NCBI RefSeq assembly: GCF_900112205.1
Contig: NZ_FOKW01000005.1
Coordinates: 241,846 to 305,845, forward strand
DNA from: Natronobacterium haloterrestre
GTDB taxonomy: Archaea; Halobacteriota; Halobacteria; Halobacteriales; Natrialbaceae
DNA: 64,000 nt
Direction: 5' to 3'
Below the pieces are notes generated by a model, which made no database searches, had not been told where the DNA came from, and was given only the letters and a program-made list of their open reading frames with translations. Position numbers and translations under genes: made by a program. Below, in pieces: positions 17,751 to 26,125 of this stretch (its first letter is position 1; each line of letters begins with the position of its first letter).

Positions 17751-18368
17751 GTGAGCAACGATACTGACGACACGGCGTCCGAAGACGCATCGGTCCTCGT
17801 CGTCGGCGGCGGCCCCGCCGGCCTCAGTGCGGCCCTGTTCGCGGCGAAGAACGGCCTCGAGACGACCGTCTTCGACGGTGACGACACCTGGATGCACAAG
17901 GCCCACCTGTTCAACTACCTGGGGATCGGTTCGGTCGGCGGCAGCGAGTTCATGGCGACCGCCCGCCAGCAGGTCGACGACTTCGGCACGGACCGACGGC
18001 AGGGCGACGAAGTGACGGCTGTAGGCGAGACCGCCGACGGCTTCGCGGTCGAGACCGACGGGGGCGAGTACGAGGGGGACTACCTCGTCCTCGCGACGGG
18101 TGCGAACCGCGACCTCGCCGAGGAACTCGGCTGTGCGTTCACCGAGGAGGGCGTGGTCGACGTCGGCGTCGACATGGAGACGAGCGTCGACGACGCCTAC
18201 GCGACGGGGGCGATGGTCCGACCCGAAGAGTGGCAGGCCGCCATCGCGGTCGGCGACGGCGCGGCCGCCGCACTGAACATCCTGTCGAAGGAACAGGGCG
18301 AACACTACCACGACTTCGACGTCCCGGCCGACGCCGAGCGCCTCTTCGGCGAGGAACTCGCGGAGTGA
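17751..18368 (+). CDS. Short FAD-binding thioredoxin-reductase-like oxidoreductase
   Basis: GTG start. The 205-residue protein begins with a dinucleotide-binding fold (VLVVGGGPAGLSAALFAAKN at about 15-34) and has MHKAHLFNYLGI and YLVLATGANRDLAEELG. It ends in the second FAD motif (DDAYATGAMVRPEEWQAAIAVGDGAAAALN). Thioredoxin reductases are about 310 residues; here the NADPH domain and its CxxC are absent, so only the FAD-domain halves remain. It may accept electrons from a partner. First gene of a tight operon: 2 bases to the VOC gene, which overlaps the esterase. Confidence 0.85.
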   Translation: MSNDTDDTASEDASVLVVGGGPAGLSAALFAAKNGLETTVFDGDDTWMHKAHLFNYLGIGSVGGSEFMATARQQVDDFGTDRRQGDEVTAVGETADGFAVETDGGEYEGDYLVLATGANRDLAEELGCAFTEEGVVDVGVDMETSVDDAYATGAMVRPEEWQAAIAVGDGAAAALNILSKEQGEHYHDFDVPADAERLFGEELAE

Positions 18369-18370
18369 CC

Positions 18371-19000
18371 ATGACCGGAAACGACTCGAACGCCGACGAG
18401 GCGCCGGTCACGCCCGATCTCCCCGACAGCCCGTTCCACACGACGGGGACCGACCACATCACCATCTGGGGAAGCAACGAGGAGGACACGATCGAGTTCT
18501 ACCGCGACCTCCTCGGAATGCCGCTGGTGCTTCGCCAGCCGAACCTCGACGACCCCTCCCAGACGCATCTGTTCTTCGACACCGGTGACGGTCGGATCCT
18601 GACGTTCTTCGTCGGCGACCGTCCATCCGCACGCGGCCAGCGCGGCGGCGTCGGGGCCGTCCACCACCTCTGTTTCAGCGTCGATCCCGACGAGTACGAG
18701 GACGTGATGGCCTCGCTCGAGGAGGCCGGTCACGGCTACAACGTCTTCGACCGGGGGATCTTCCACTCGATCTACACCAAGGACAACAACGGGCTGGTGA
18801 TCGAACTCTCGACGGACAAGTACGAGATTCCCGACGACCGCCGCGGCGAGGTGCTGGCGAAGGCCCAGGAACTCCGCGAGGCAGACGGGGCCGACTACGC
18901 CAAGGACGAACACCTCCGGGGAGCGATCGAGGAACTCGGCCTCGAGGTCGTCGAACACGACCTCCCCGAGGCGAGCGCGGGCGTCGGAGGCGTCGAATGA
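18371..19000 (+). CDS. VOC family (glyoxalase / extradiol dioxygenase-like) protein
   Basis: The 209-residue protein has two beta-alpha-beta-beta-beta modules. The first begins TTGTDHITIWGSNEEDTIEF with YRDLLGMPLVL; the second has GGVGAVHHLCFSV and ends YTKDNNGLVIELSTDKY. The His of DHIT, the His pair of VHHL and the Glu of IELS are the expected metal ligands. It resembles ring-cleaving dioxygenases of the MhqO/LinE type. Its place beside a carboxylesterase and flavoprotein suggests quinone or electrophile detoxification, which is inference. It overlaps the next gene by ATGA. Confidence 0.85.
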   Translation: MTGNDSNADEAPVTPDLPDSPFHTTGTDHITIWGSNEEDTIEFYRDLLGMPLVLRQPNLDDPSQTHLFFDTGDGRILTFFVGDRPSARGQRGGVGAVHHLCFSVDPDEYEDVMASLEEAGHGYNVFDRGIFHSIYTKDNNGLVIELSTDKYEIPDDRRGEVLAKAQELREADGADYAKDEHLRGAIEELGLEVVEHDLPEASAGVGGVE

Positions 19001-19683
19001 GCCGGCGCGGTCGGGGGCCCACGGGACACCGGGGGGAGGACCCCCACGGCGACCAGCCGCTGGTCACCGCCGGCACGGCGCTTTCCGACGCCGAGGCCGC
19101 CGTCGTCCTGGCCCACGGCCGCGGCGCGACCGCGCGGGGCATCGTCGGGATGGCAGACGAGATCCACCGCGAGGGCGTCGCCTTCCTCGCGCCGCAGGCG
19201 GCCGGCAACACCTGGTACCCGAACTCGTTTCTCGCGCCCGTCGAGCGAAACGAGCCGGGCCGGACCTCCGGCCTGGGAGCGATCGAGGATGCGATCGACG
19301 AGGCCGCCGACGCCGGGGTTCCGGCCGAGCGCGTCCTCGTGCTGGGGTTCTCCCAGGGAGCCTGCCTCGCCAGCGAGTTCGTCGCGCGCAACCCCCGCCG
19401 GTACGGCGGCCTCGCCGCACTGAGCGGCGGGCTCATCGGCGAGGAACTGGACGACCCCGACGCGTACGCGAGCGAGGGGAGCCTCGAGGGCACACCCGCG
19501 TTCCTGGGCTGCAGCGACAGCGACCCCCACATCCCCGAGGAACGCGTCCACGAGACGGCCGCGGTTCTCGAGGAACTGGACGCGGACGTCACGACGCGAA
19601 TCTACGAGGGGATGGGCCACGGCGTCAACCGGGACGAACTGGCCCGCGTCAGCGAGCTGGTCGCGGACCTGCTCGAGCGGTAG
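18997..19683 (+). CDS. Phospholipase/carboxylesterase-type alpha/beta hydrolase
   Basis: 228 residues. VVLAHGRGATARGI (oxyanion region), the nucleophile elbow LGFSQGACLA with Ser119, Asp in CSDSDPHIP and His in GMGHGVN complete a catalytic triad. This is the short carboxylesterase family that includes MhqD. It is translationally coupled to the VOC gene by an ATGA overlap. The N-terminal 25 residues are low-complexity and may contain a later start. It ends 6 bases from the convergent mutase gene. Confidence 0.88.
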   Translation: MSRRGRGPTGHRGEDPHGDQPLVTAGTALSDAEAAVVLAHGRGATARGIVGMADEIHREGVAFLAPQAAGNTWYPNSFLAPVERNEPGRTSGLGAIEDAIDEAADAGVPAERVLVLGFSQGACLASEFVARNPRRYGGLAALSGGLIGEELDDPDAYASEGSLEGTPAFLGCSDSDPHIPEERVHETAAVLEELDADVTTRIYEGMGHGVNRDELARVSELVADLLER

Positions 19684-19689
19684 CCGGCA

Positions 19690-21090
19690 TCAGACGAGCG
19701 GGTCGACCAGTTCCTCGCCGACCTCGAGCAGTTCGCCGACCCGCTTCTCGTCGGTCGACTCGGCGTAGACCCGCAGGACCGGCTCGGTCCCGCTCGGGCG
19801 GACCAGCAGCCACGAGCCGTCCGACAGGAGGAGCTTGAACCCGTCGGCCGTGTTGACGTCCTCGACGTCGACGCCGGCGACGGCGTCCGGGATCTCGTCG
19901 CCCAGGTCGTCGATCACCCGCGCCTTCTCGTGGTCCGGACAGGGGACGCTCGTCTTGTCCTGGACGACGGTGCCGTGTTCCTCGAGGAGGCGGTCGATCC
20001 GGGCGTCGAGCGGTTCGCCGGCGTGCATCGCGGCCGCCAGCAGCGCCAGCAGGACGCCGTCCTTCTCGCGGACGTGACCGCGGATCGTGAACCCGCCGGA
20101 CTCCTCGCCGCCGACGAGGGCGTCGCCCTCGGCCATCGCCTCGGCGACCCACTTGAACCCGACCGGCACCTCCCGGACCGACTCGCCGTGAGCCTCGGCG
20201 ACGCGGTCGATCAGGTACGTCGTCGACACCGTTCGGACCGCGGGACCGGTGTCGTCCTCGAGCAGGTAGTCGTACAGCGCGGCGAAAAACAGGTTCTCGT
20301 CGAGGTAGCCCCGATCGGGCGTGACGACGGCGATCCGGTCGGCGTCGCCGTCGTTTGCGATCCCGAGGTCCGCGTCGCCGCTCGTGACGCGGTCGATCAG
20401 CCCCTCGAGGTTCTCCGGCGCGGGTTCGGGTGCGCCGCCGCCGAACTCGGGGTCGCGCTCGCAGCGCAGTCGCTCGACCGCGAGGCCGGCGCGCTCGAGG
20501 ACGGCGTCGGTCGTCCCGCGGCCGCTGCCGTGCATGGCGTCGTAGGCGACGGACAGGTCGGCATCGGAGAGGTCGGCGGTTCCGGTCACCGACTCGACTA
20601 GGTCGAAGACGGCGTCGGCGTGGGGCGTCGCGAGGTCGACCTCGCGGACGGTACCGTGTTCGCTCTCGGGGAGGGGGTCCGGCTCCGCGAGTCGGTCCGC
20701 GATGGCGTCGGTCACCTCGGGGAGCGCCGGCGCGCCGTCGTCGGGGATGAACTTCACGCCGTTGTACTCCGGCGGGTTGTGCGAGGCGGTGATCGCCAGT
20801 CCGCCCGCGAGGTCCCGCTCGACGATGGCGTGGGCGACCAGCGGCGTCGGCCGGTCGCGCTCCGGGACGAGGACGTCGAACCCGTTCACACACAGCACCC
20901 GGGCGAGTTCCTCCGCAAAGCCCCGCGAACTCTCGCGGGCGTCGTACCCGATCACGACCGGCGCGTCGGCCCCCTCGTCGGCGAGGTAGGTCGCGACCGC
21001 CTGGCCCACCATCCGGACCCGCGGCGTCGTGAACTCCTCTAACGTCGCCCGCCAGCCGTCGGTACCGAAACTGATCGTCTCCGTCTCCAT
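19690..21090 (-). CDS. Phosphoglucomutase/phosphomannomutase family protein
   Basis: Interconverts hexose-1- and hexose-6-phosphates through a phosphoserine. The 466-residue protein starts METETISFGTDGWRATLEEF. It has the catalytic loop AITASHNPP with Ser103, the metal loop NDGDADRIAVV, the sugar-binding segment VGGEESGGFTIRGH, and the phosphate-binding loop VRPSGTEPVLRVY. All four domains are present. Specificity (glucose, mannose or glucosamine phosphate) cannot be read. It would supply activated sugars for the surface-glycan genes at the left of the window. Confidence 0.93.
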   Translation of the reverse strand: METETISFGTDGWRATLEEFTTPRVRMVGQAVATYLADEGADAPVVIGYDARESSRGFAEELARVLCVNGFDVLVPERDRPTPLVAHAIVERDLAGGLAITASHNPPEYNGVKFIPDDGAPALPEVTDAIADRLAEPDPLPESEHGTVREVDLATPHADAVFDLVESVTGTADLSDADLSVAYDAMHGSGRGTTDAVLERAGLAVERLRCERDPEFGGGAPEPAPENLEGLIDRVTSGDADLGIANDGDADRIAVVTPDRGYLDENLFFAALYDYLLEDDTGPAVRTVSTTYLIDRVAEAHGESVREVPVGFKWVAEAMAEGDALVGGEESGGFTIRGHVREKDGVLLALLAAAMHAGEPLDARIDRLLEEHGTVVQDKTSVPCPDHEKARVIDDLGDEIPDAVAGVDVEDVNTADGFKLLLSDGSWLLVRPSGTEPVLRVYAESTDEKRVGELLEVGEELVDPLV

Positions 21091-21191
21091 ACCCGTTCAT
21101 CACCGCCCGGTTCGAAAAAACCGACGCCCTCGGATCGCCGACGGCGACGGAAAGCGCCGCCGATTTCCGGATCGATCCCGTACCGGGTGGC

Positions 21192-21818
21192 ATGACGTCC
21201 CCTGAATCTCCCGCCTCGCCGCCTTCCGAGCCTCCGACAGTCGTCGCCGTCAGCGGCAGCCTCCGCGAGGGGAGCTACACCCGGACCGCCCTCCAGTACG
21301 CGCTCCGGGCCGCCGCGGACGCCGGCGCCGAGACCCGCCTGCTCGACCTCCGCGAGTACGACCTGCCGGTCTACGATCCCGACCGCGAGGACACAGAGCA
21401 GGGCGACGCCCTCGAACTCCAGCGTCTCGTCCGCGAGGCCGACGCCGTCGCCCTCGGGACCCCCGTCTACCACGGCTCCTACTCGGGGGCGCTGAAGAAC
21501 TTCCACGACTACTGCGGCTGGGACGAGTACGAAGACACCACCGTCGGCCTGCTCGCGACCGCCGGCGGCGGGAGCTACGGGTCGACGCTGGATCATCTCC
21601 GGATCACCGTGCGAGGGGTCCACGGCTGGGTGCTCCCCCACCAGGTCGGGATCCGCAACGCCTCGAGCCGGTTCGTCGACGACCCGGAGGCGATCGACGG
21701 CCGGACGTTCGAAGAGGAGGACCTGCAGGAACGCGTCGAGAAACTCGGCCGAATGCTCGCGAGGTACGCGTTCATCGATCCCGACGTGAGTTCGGCTCGA
21801 GCCGACGCCGACGACTGA
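21192..21818 (+). CDS. NADPH-dependent FMN reductase / flavodoxin-like quinone reductase
   Basis: 208 residues with the flavodoxin-like fold of the NADPH-dependent FMN reductase family. It shows VVAVSGSLREGSYTRTALQ (FMN phosphate loop at about 18-30), LDLREYDLPVYDPD, ALGTPVYHGSYSGALKNFHDY (the isoalloxazine loop) and ATAGGGSYGSTLDHLR. It probably reduces FMN, quinones or azo compounds. It is single and divergent from the mutase. Its closeness to the VOC/esterase operon fits a quinone-handling neighbourhood, but there is no operon link. Confidence 0.88.
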   Translation: MTSPESPASPPSEPPTVVAVSGSLREGSYTRTALQYALRAAADAGAETRLLDLREYDLPVYDPDREDTEQGDALELQRLVREADAVALGTPVYHGSYSGALKNFHDYCGWDEYEDTTVGLLATAGGGSYGSTLDHLRITVRGVHGWVLPHQVGIRNASSRFVDDPEAIDGRTFEEEDLQERVEKLGRMLARYAFIDPDVSSARADADD

Positions 21819-21975
21819 ACGGCGATCGACCCCGACCCCAGAACGAACTTCCTCGATACGAACTGTCGCCCACAGCGCCCCGTATCGGTGGGCCCCGGCC
21901 CCAGTATAGCGGTACGAGGGGCCGTGCATCCTGATTTTGATGCGTTCGGGAACGACGAGCTACCTCACCGCCAGA

Positions 21976-21990
21976 TTAAAGTTATATCGG
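21976..21990 (+). promoter_or_regulatory. TATA box of the Cys-Cys peptide / ArsR / permease operon
   Basis: ATTAAAGTTATATCG lies about 20-28 bases before the ATG at 22006, giving a leaderless or nearly leaderless transcript as is common in haloarchaea. Confidence 0.5.
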
Positions 21991-22005
21991 AGAATACCGA
22001 TTTGT

Positions 22006-22113
22006 ATGTCGCTCATCGATCGCGTCCTCGGCACGGAGAAGGGAGAGAAAGGCGAAGAAACGGACGAATGCTGTGACGTTCAGATCGAAGAAATCGAATC
22101 CGACGGAGACTGA
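22006..22113 (+). CDS. 35-residue Cys-Cys peptide at head of metal-type operon
   Basis: MSLIDRVLGTEKGEK, then an acidic run, ECCDVQIEEIES and a GD end. A TATA box sits just upstream and the next gene (ArsR) follows after 6 bases. The adjacent cysteines followed by Asp recur in the ArsR N-terminus (DSCCDDPILETR). This suggests both proteins bind the same soft metal or metalloid and that the peptide is a chaperone or sensor. No known family is recognised, and the function is inferred from context. Confidence 0.65.
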   Translation: MSLIDRVLGTEKGEKGEETDECCDVQIEEIESDGD

Positions 22114-22119
22114 TCGACC

Positions 22120-22530
22120 ATGTCCGATCTACCATCGAGCGGTTCGACCGACGGAACGGAATCGGCAAGCGGCACGCTCCGGCGGCTCGAGAGCGACGAG
22201 GCGGGCGACAGTTGCTGTGACGACCCGATCCTGGAGACTCGCCGTGCAGACGACGAAACCGTCGCCGCCGAACTGGCGGTGTTCAAGACGCTGGCGAACG
22301 AGAAGCGGCTCCGAATCGTCGAGGCCCTCCGTGGCGGCGAACTCTGTGCCTGTGAACTGGAGGCCATCCTAGACGCGCCCCAGTCGACGGTCTCGTCACA
22401 CCTCTCGCGGCTCCGGGAGGCGGGGATCGTCAACACCCGGAAAGAGGGGAAGTGGACCTACTACAGGATCGCCGACACGGCCAGCCTCCAGTTGCTCGAT
22501 CTGGCCGCGGCGCTGGGTGACGACTCGTGA
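22120..22530 (+). CDS. ArsR-family metal-responsive repressor
   Basis: 136 residues. The winged helix at about 45-110 (FKTLANEKRLRIVEALRG, APQSTVSSHLSRLREAGIV, EGKWTYYRIA) is classic ArsR/SmtB. The alpha-3 metal motif ELCACELE replaces the family ELCVCDL and retains both cysteines. An extra SCC motif at about residue 32 could add ligands. It probably represses its own operon and releases on arsenite, antimonite or another soft metal. Its stop overlaps the GTG start of the permease. Confidence 0.92.
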   Translation: MSDLPSSGSTDGTESASGTLRRLESDEAGDSCCDDPILETRRADDETVAAELAVFKTLANEKRLRIVEALRGGELCACELEAILDAPQSTVSSHLSRLREAGIVNTRKEGKWTYYRIADTASLQLLDLAAALGDDS

Positions 22531-23495
22531 TCCCCCCCGGTTACGAGACCGCGCTGCTCGAGTCCTGGGAGTACTTCATCCACCTGGCGATGGTGCTCGC
22601 GCCGCTGTTTATCGCGGCGTCGTTCGTGGTCGGACTCGCACAGGAGTACCTGCCGCCCGAGCGCGTCGAGGCGGTCCTCCGGTCGCGCGACACGGGGAGC
22701 GGGAACGTCCTCGCGGCCGTGCTGGGCGCGATAACCCCGTTCTGTTCGTGTTCCACGGTTCCCGTTCTCGCCGGCCTGTTGGGAGCCGGTGCGCCCATCG
22801 GTACGTCGTTTTCGTTCCTGCTCGCGTCGCCGATCGTCAACTGGATCGCGGTGTTCCTGCTCGTCGGCCTCTTCGGCGCGAACGTCGCGATCGCCTACGT
22901 CGTCGCGGCGCTTCTCGCAGCGATCGTCGGCGGCCTCGTCATCGGCAGCCTCGACCTCGAGCACTACGTCAAAGAGGTCCGAATTACCGCCGGCGGACGC
23001 GAGATCACGACCGACGGGGGAACGGCGACGGCGTGTGGCTGCGACGGGCCGACGACGGCGGAGGGAACCCATCGCGAACGGATCACCGCTGCCGCACGGG
23101 GTGCGCTCTCCTTTTTCCGGGACACGTTGCCGTACATCCTCGTCGGCATCGCGATCGGTGCGCTCATCCACGGTGCAGTGCCGGAAACCGTTCTCCAGCG
23201 CATCGCCGGACCGGAGAACCCGCTTGCGACCCCGCTTGCCGCGCTCGCGGGTGCGCCGGTGTACGTGAGCATCAGCGGGATGCTCCCGATCGCCCACTCG
23301 CTGGCCGAACAGGGGATTCCGATCGGAACGGTGATCGCGTTCGTGATCGGCGGCGCTGGAGTCAGTATCCCGAACCTGATCCTCCTGAACAAGCTCTTCG
23401 AGCGTCGGTTGCTCGTCATCTACGCCGGGACAGTCGTCGCGATCGGCGTGGCCGTCGGCGTCCTCTTCAACACCGTGCTAGCCGGCGTAGTGTGA
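22527..23495 (+). CDS. Permease, ArsP / DUF318 family
   Basis: 322 residues, GTG start overlapping the ArsR stop. It has eight or so hydrophobic segments in two halves separated by an extra loop with ACGCDG at about 170. The signature TPFCSCSTVPVLAGLLGAG (Cys72, Cys74 and Cys76 region) and FLLASPIVNWIAVFLLVGLF are those of ArsP/DUF318 permeases; bacterial ArsP exports organoarsenicals. The second half repeats GAPVYVSISGMLPIAHSL. Coupled translation with ArsR indicates metal- or metalloid-induced export; the actual substrate is uncertain. Confidence 0.9.
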   Translation: MIPPGYETALLESWEYFIHLAMVLAPLFIAASFVVGLAQEYLPPERVEAVLRSRDTGSGNVLAAVLGAITPFCSCSTVPVLAGLLGAGAPIGTSFSFLLASPIVNWIAVFLLVGLFGANVAIAYVVAALLAAIVGGLVIGSLDLEHYVKEVRITAGGREITTDGGTATACGCDGPTTAEGTHRERITAAARGALSFFRDTLPYILVGIAIGALIHGAVPETVLQRIAGPENPLATPLAALAGAPVYVSISGMLPIAHSLAEQGIPIGTVIAFVIGGAGVSIPNLILLNKLFERRLLVIYAGTVVAIGVAVGVLFNTVLAGVV

Positions 23496-23513
23496 ACCGC
23501 CTCGCGAACGCGG

Positions 23514-23777
23514 TCACGCCCTCCCGGAATCGAGTCCGACCAGCCGTTCCTTCTCCCGGCGGCTCAGTTGCTTGATCTCGTACTCTCGAGACATCGCCGC
23601 CGAACGGGTCTCGTACCGTTCGTGATGGACCAGTTCGACCGGCGTACGACCTCGCGTGTACTTCGCCCCGTCGCCGGCGTCGTGTTCCGCGACGCGTCGC
23701 TCGAGGTCGGTCGTGTATCCAGTGTATAGGGAGCCGTCGGCACACTCGAGGACGTAAACGACGTAGTCGTCCGCCAT
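23514..23777 (-). CDS. GIY-YIG nuclease domain protein (UPF0213-like)
   Basis: 87 residues: [18 protein letters not shown] at 5-22 contains the two GIY-YIG-equivalent tyrosines. The catalytic Arg is in [24 protein letters not shown] follows, and the Glu is in [17 protein letters not shown]. It is a stand-alone nuclease domain like bacterial YhbQ; the role is probably in DNA repair or processing. It is convergent with the permease. Confidence 0.9.
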   Translation of the reverse strand: MADDYVVYVLECADGSLYTGYTTDLERRVAEHDAGDGAKYTRGRTPVELVHHERYETRSAAMSREYEIKQLSRREKERLVGLDSGRA

Positions 23778-23896
23778 CGGACCGCCGTACGGCGGCCGTC
23801 ATCAAAAGCATCCGGATCGGGCGGACGAACGGGGGCGCGTGATCGTCGTTGTCGCGATTTTGCGCGATCGGTTTCGGTCGGACGGTACAGCGGAGA

Positions 23897-24046
23897 TCAG
23901 GCGCCGCGAACGCGTTTTCTCGCGGCTTCCGCGATACCAGCGTTCGCGGAGCAGCTTACACACGCGTGAATTTCGCCGTGCTCGTCGGCGAAGACACGTG
24001 CGAAGCGTTCGGAGACATGCGCGCCGCAGTGGTCACACTTGGGCAT
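23897..24046 (-). CDS. 49-residue zinc-finger protein (DUF7563-like)
   Basis: MPKCDHCGAHVSERFARVF, then DEHGEIHACVSCSANAGIAE and a basic tail. The two pairs CDHC and CVSC form a compact zinc ribbon. The start is preceded (on the minus strand) by TTTTTAAGC about 45 bases upstream, a plausible TATA element. The gene is too short for usual ORF cut-offs. The small protein is conserved in style across haloarchaea; a nucleic-acid or protein-binding role is a guess. Confidence 0.75.
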   Translation of the reverse strand: MPKCDHCGAHVSERFARVFADEHGEIHACVSCSANAGIAEAARKRVRGA

Positions 24047-24106
24047 TGGGCACACCGGCCGAAGCCGGTACCTGCTGGTATTCGCCGTGTGCTTAAAAAC
24101 GCTTTC

Positions 24107-24121
24107 CCAAACGAAGTTTGG
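24107..24121. other. Short perfect hairpin CCAAAC-GAA-GTTTGG
   Basis: Six-base stem with GAA loop just upstream of the small zinc-finger gene. It is similar in form to CCAGAAATC-GGA-GATTTCTGG in the TnpB remnant. Confidence 0.5.
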
Positions 24122-24154
24122 ATTTCCGAATCAGAATAATATCTTGGCGGTGCG

Positions 24155-24922
24155 TTAATCAGATCGGTCGCGTGCCGAATCGACCGTTCGGGCGATCAGG
24201 GTAGCCTGACCCCCAGCGACGAACCCCGCATCGACGTTGACGGCGGACATGACCGTACACGACTGGAGCATGCCGTACAGCGCCGCCTCACCGTCGCCGC
24301 CGTAGCCGTAGCCGCTCGAGACGGGGAGGCCGATGACCGGCGTGTCGACCAGCCCCGCGATCACCGTCGGTAACGCGCCTTCGCGGCCGGCGGCGACGAT
24401 CAACACGTCGGCCTCACGGAACCGATCGGCCTGATCGAGTGTGCGGTCGAGCGCCGCGACTCCCACGTCGTCGACCCGGTCGATCGTCGCGCCCGCGTCG
24501 CGACAGACGAGCTCCGCCTCGTCGGCGACCGCCTGGTCTACGGTCCCCGCGGTGACGATCCCAATCGTCGCTGACAGCGAGGGTCGCTCACGGTCCGGCG
24601 TCTCGATCAGTGCGGCGTCGCTTCGGCGTTCGACGGTCGCGTCGGGGAACGACTCGCCGATAGCGGACTCGAGGGAGGCGATCTGTCGGTCCGAGAGTCG
24701 CGTCAGGAGGGCCCGATCGGTCGTCTCGAGAGCCGTCTCGGCGAGTTCGACTACCTGTTCCGGGGACTTCCCCTCGGCGAGAATCGCCTCGGGGATCCCG
24801 CGTCGGTGCTCCCGGGCTGCGTCGAACCGGCCGGCATCGCCGGTCACGTATCCCTTGAGTTCGGCCTCGGCCTCGGCCGGCGACAGCGAGCCGTCGGCGA
24901 CGGCGTCGAGGAGTTCGCGCAT
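24155..24922 (-). CDS. larB: Nickel pincer cofactor biosynthesis protein LarB
   Basis: LarB is a PurE-like carboxylase that carboxylates and hydrolyses nicotinic acid adenine dinucleotide, the first step of the nickel-pincer cofactor of lactate racemase-type enzymes. 255 residues from ATG 24922 (MRELLDAVADGSLSPAEAEA). The C-terminal PurE-like domain shows IGIVTAGTVDQAVADEAEL, VLIVAAGREGALPTVIAGLV, TPVIGLPVSSGYGYGGDGEA and MLQSCTVMSAVNVDAGFVAG. The upstream open frame to 25093 is not used. LarC and LarE are not in the window. Confidence 0.92.
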   Translation of the reverse strand: MRELLDAVADGSLSPAEAEAELKGYVTGDAGRFDAAREHRRGIPEAILAEGKSPEQVVELAETALETTDRALLTRLSDRQIASLESAIGESFPDATVERRSDAALIETPDRERPSLSATIGIVTAGTVDQAVADEAELVCRDAGATIDRVDDVGVAALDRTLDQADRFREADVLIVAAGREGALPTVIAGLVDTPVIGLPVSSGYGYGGDGEAALYGMLQSCTVMSAVNVDAGFVAGGQATLIARTVDSARDRSD

Positions 24923-25187
24923 ACCACACGTCGTCGGCGGACGTATTCGAATCCGTCGACTACCGATCGATCGGTCCGGGCGAACGCGAGAGCGGTCCCC
25001 CGTCGCGGCGGAACCCGCGCGAGCGGCCATCCCTGGCGCGCGCGAGCCGGAATAGCCGATTTCGTGGCCGGGGATCCTGGCCGCGCGATTCATCGGACAT
25101 ATACTTTCCGGTCACAGCGGCCGTCGAAACCGACGAATCAACCCCTACAACCCCAGTATTTCCGCTGATAACCACAACCTTTATACA

Positions 25188-25197
25188 AGGGAAAGGG
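25188..25197 (+). promoter_or_regulatory. TATA box of the DUF1931 gene
   Basis: CCTTTATACA is centred about 20 bases before the ATG at 25213 and is preceded by a purine-poor ACAA, as in haloarchaeal BRE/TATA elements. The transcript would have little or no leader. Confidence 0.6.
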
Positions 25198-25212
25198 AAA
25201 CCGATACATCGT

Positions 25213-25380
25213 ATGGCAGACCTTATCGTCAAAGCCGCTGTCAAGGAAGCGCTCGATGACAAGAACGTCGCTTCGGACTTCTACGAAGCACTCGACGAGG
25301 AAGTCGACGAGCTTCTCGAAGACGCCGCCCGACGCGCGGAAGCCAACGACCGGAAGACGGTCCAGCCCCGCGACCTGTAA
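25213..25380 (+). CDS. DUF1931 histone-fold mini-protein
   Basis: 55 residues: MADLIVKAAVKEALDDKNVA, then SDFYEALDEEVDELLEDAAR, RAEANDRKTVQPRDL. The helix-strand-helix with a late KTVQPRDL strand is the histone fold. This short DUF1931-type protein is highly conserved in haloarchaea. It may bind DNA or act in protein-protein contacts, but unlike canonical histones it is very acidic. It has its own TATA box and is monocistronic. Confidence 0.88.
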   Translation: MADLIVKAAVKEALDDKNVASDFYEALDEEVDELLEDAARRAEANDRKTVQPRDL

Positions 25381-25512
25381 GGAGTCGGACTGCCGTTTTC
25401 GTTTTTTCGTGCCGAACTGTCCCACTCGATCCCCGTAGTCGCCCGTATCGCCATTCCTGACAACTGGGAACGGTCCCCTGGACGTATCGGCCGGGAGCGC
25501 GACGTATCGTGT

Positions 25513-26106
25513 ATGACGAGCGTCCACTACCCCCCGTCGGACGCGTGGGACCCCAGCCGGTGTACCCGAACGGAGCACTGTCCGCCCCGCTGTCCCCGGT
25601 TCGTCGACAAGGAGGGCCGCGCCATGCTGGTTCGTCGCGTCGAACCGGGCGACCGTGACCGGCTGCTGGCGATGTACGAGCGGTTCGACGACTCCTACCG
25701 GGCCCAGGGGCTCCCGCCGACGTCGGCGGACCGCCGCGAGGGGTGGCTCTCGCGGATGCTCGAGGAGGGACGGAACTTCGTCGCCGACCTCGAGGGAACG
25801 CTCGTCGGCCACGCGTTCTACACGCCGGCCGACCACGCGGAGCCGGAACTGGCGGTGTTCGTCCATCAGGACTATCACGGCCGCGGGATCGGGACGGAAC
25901 TGTGCAAACGCATCGTCGCGAGCGGCGCGGCGACCGACCGTGACGCGATCGTCCTCGAGGTCGAGCGAAGCAACCGCGTTGCCGTCCACGTCTACCGGAA
26001 ACTGGGGTTCGAGACGGTCAGGGACGGCCGCGAACTCTTCATGCGGCGCTCGCTCGAGGAGGAGTCGGAAAACCCGTTCCCGCGGCCGTCGCCGGCCGGA
26101 GTCTGA
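25513..26106 (+). CDS. GNAT family N-acetyltransferase
   Basis: 197 residues. The GNAT core from about 40 to 178 includes LVRRVEPGDRDRLLAMYERF, the acetyl-CoA loop QDYHGRGIGTELCKRIVA (Q/RxxGxG/A type) and VHVYRKLGFETV. An N-terminal extension with TEHCPPRCPRF carries two Cys and a His that might bind metal. Substrate not predictable. Confidence 0.85.
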   Translation: MTSVHYPPSDAWDPSRCTRTEHCPPRCPRFVDKEGRAMLVRRVEPGDRDRLLAMYERFDDSYRAQGLPPTSADRREGWLSRMLEEGRNFVADLEGTLVGHAFYTPADHAEPELAVFVHQDYHGRGIGTELCKRIVASGAATDRDAIVLEVERSNRVAVHVYRKLGFETVRDGRELFMRRSLEEESENPFPRPSPAGV

Positions 26107-26125
26107 CGGCGACTCGACGCAGAAA

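Noticed and set aside
23498..24154. tRNA or small RNA gene near the hairpin at 24107
   Set aside because: The stem is only 6 bp and no cloverleaf or acceptor-like pairing could be drawn.
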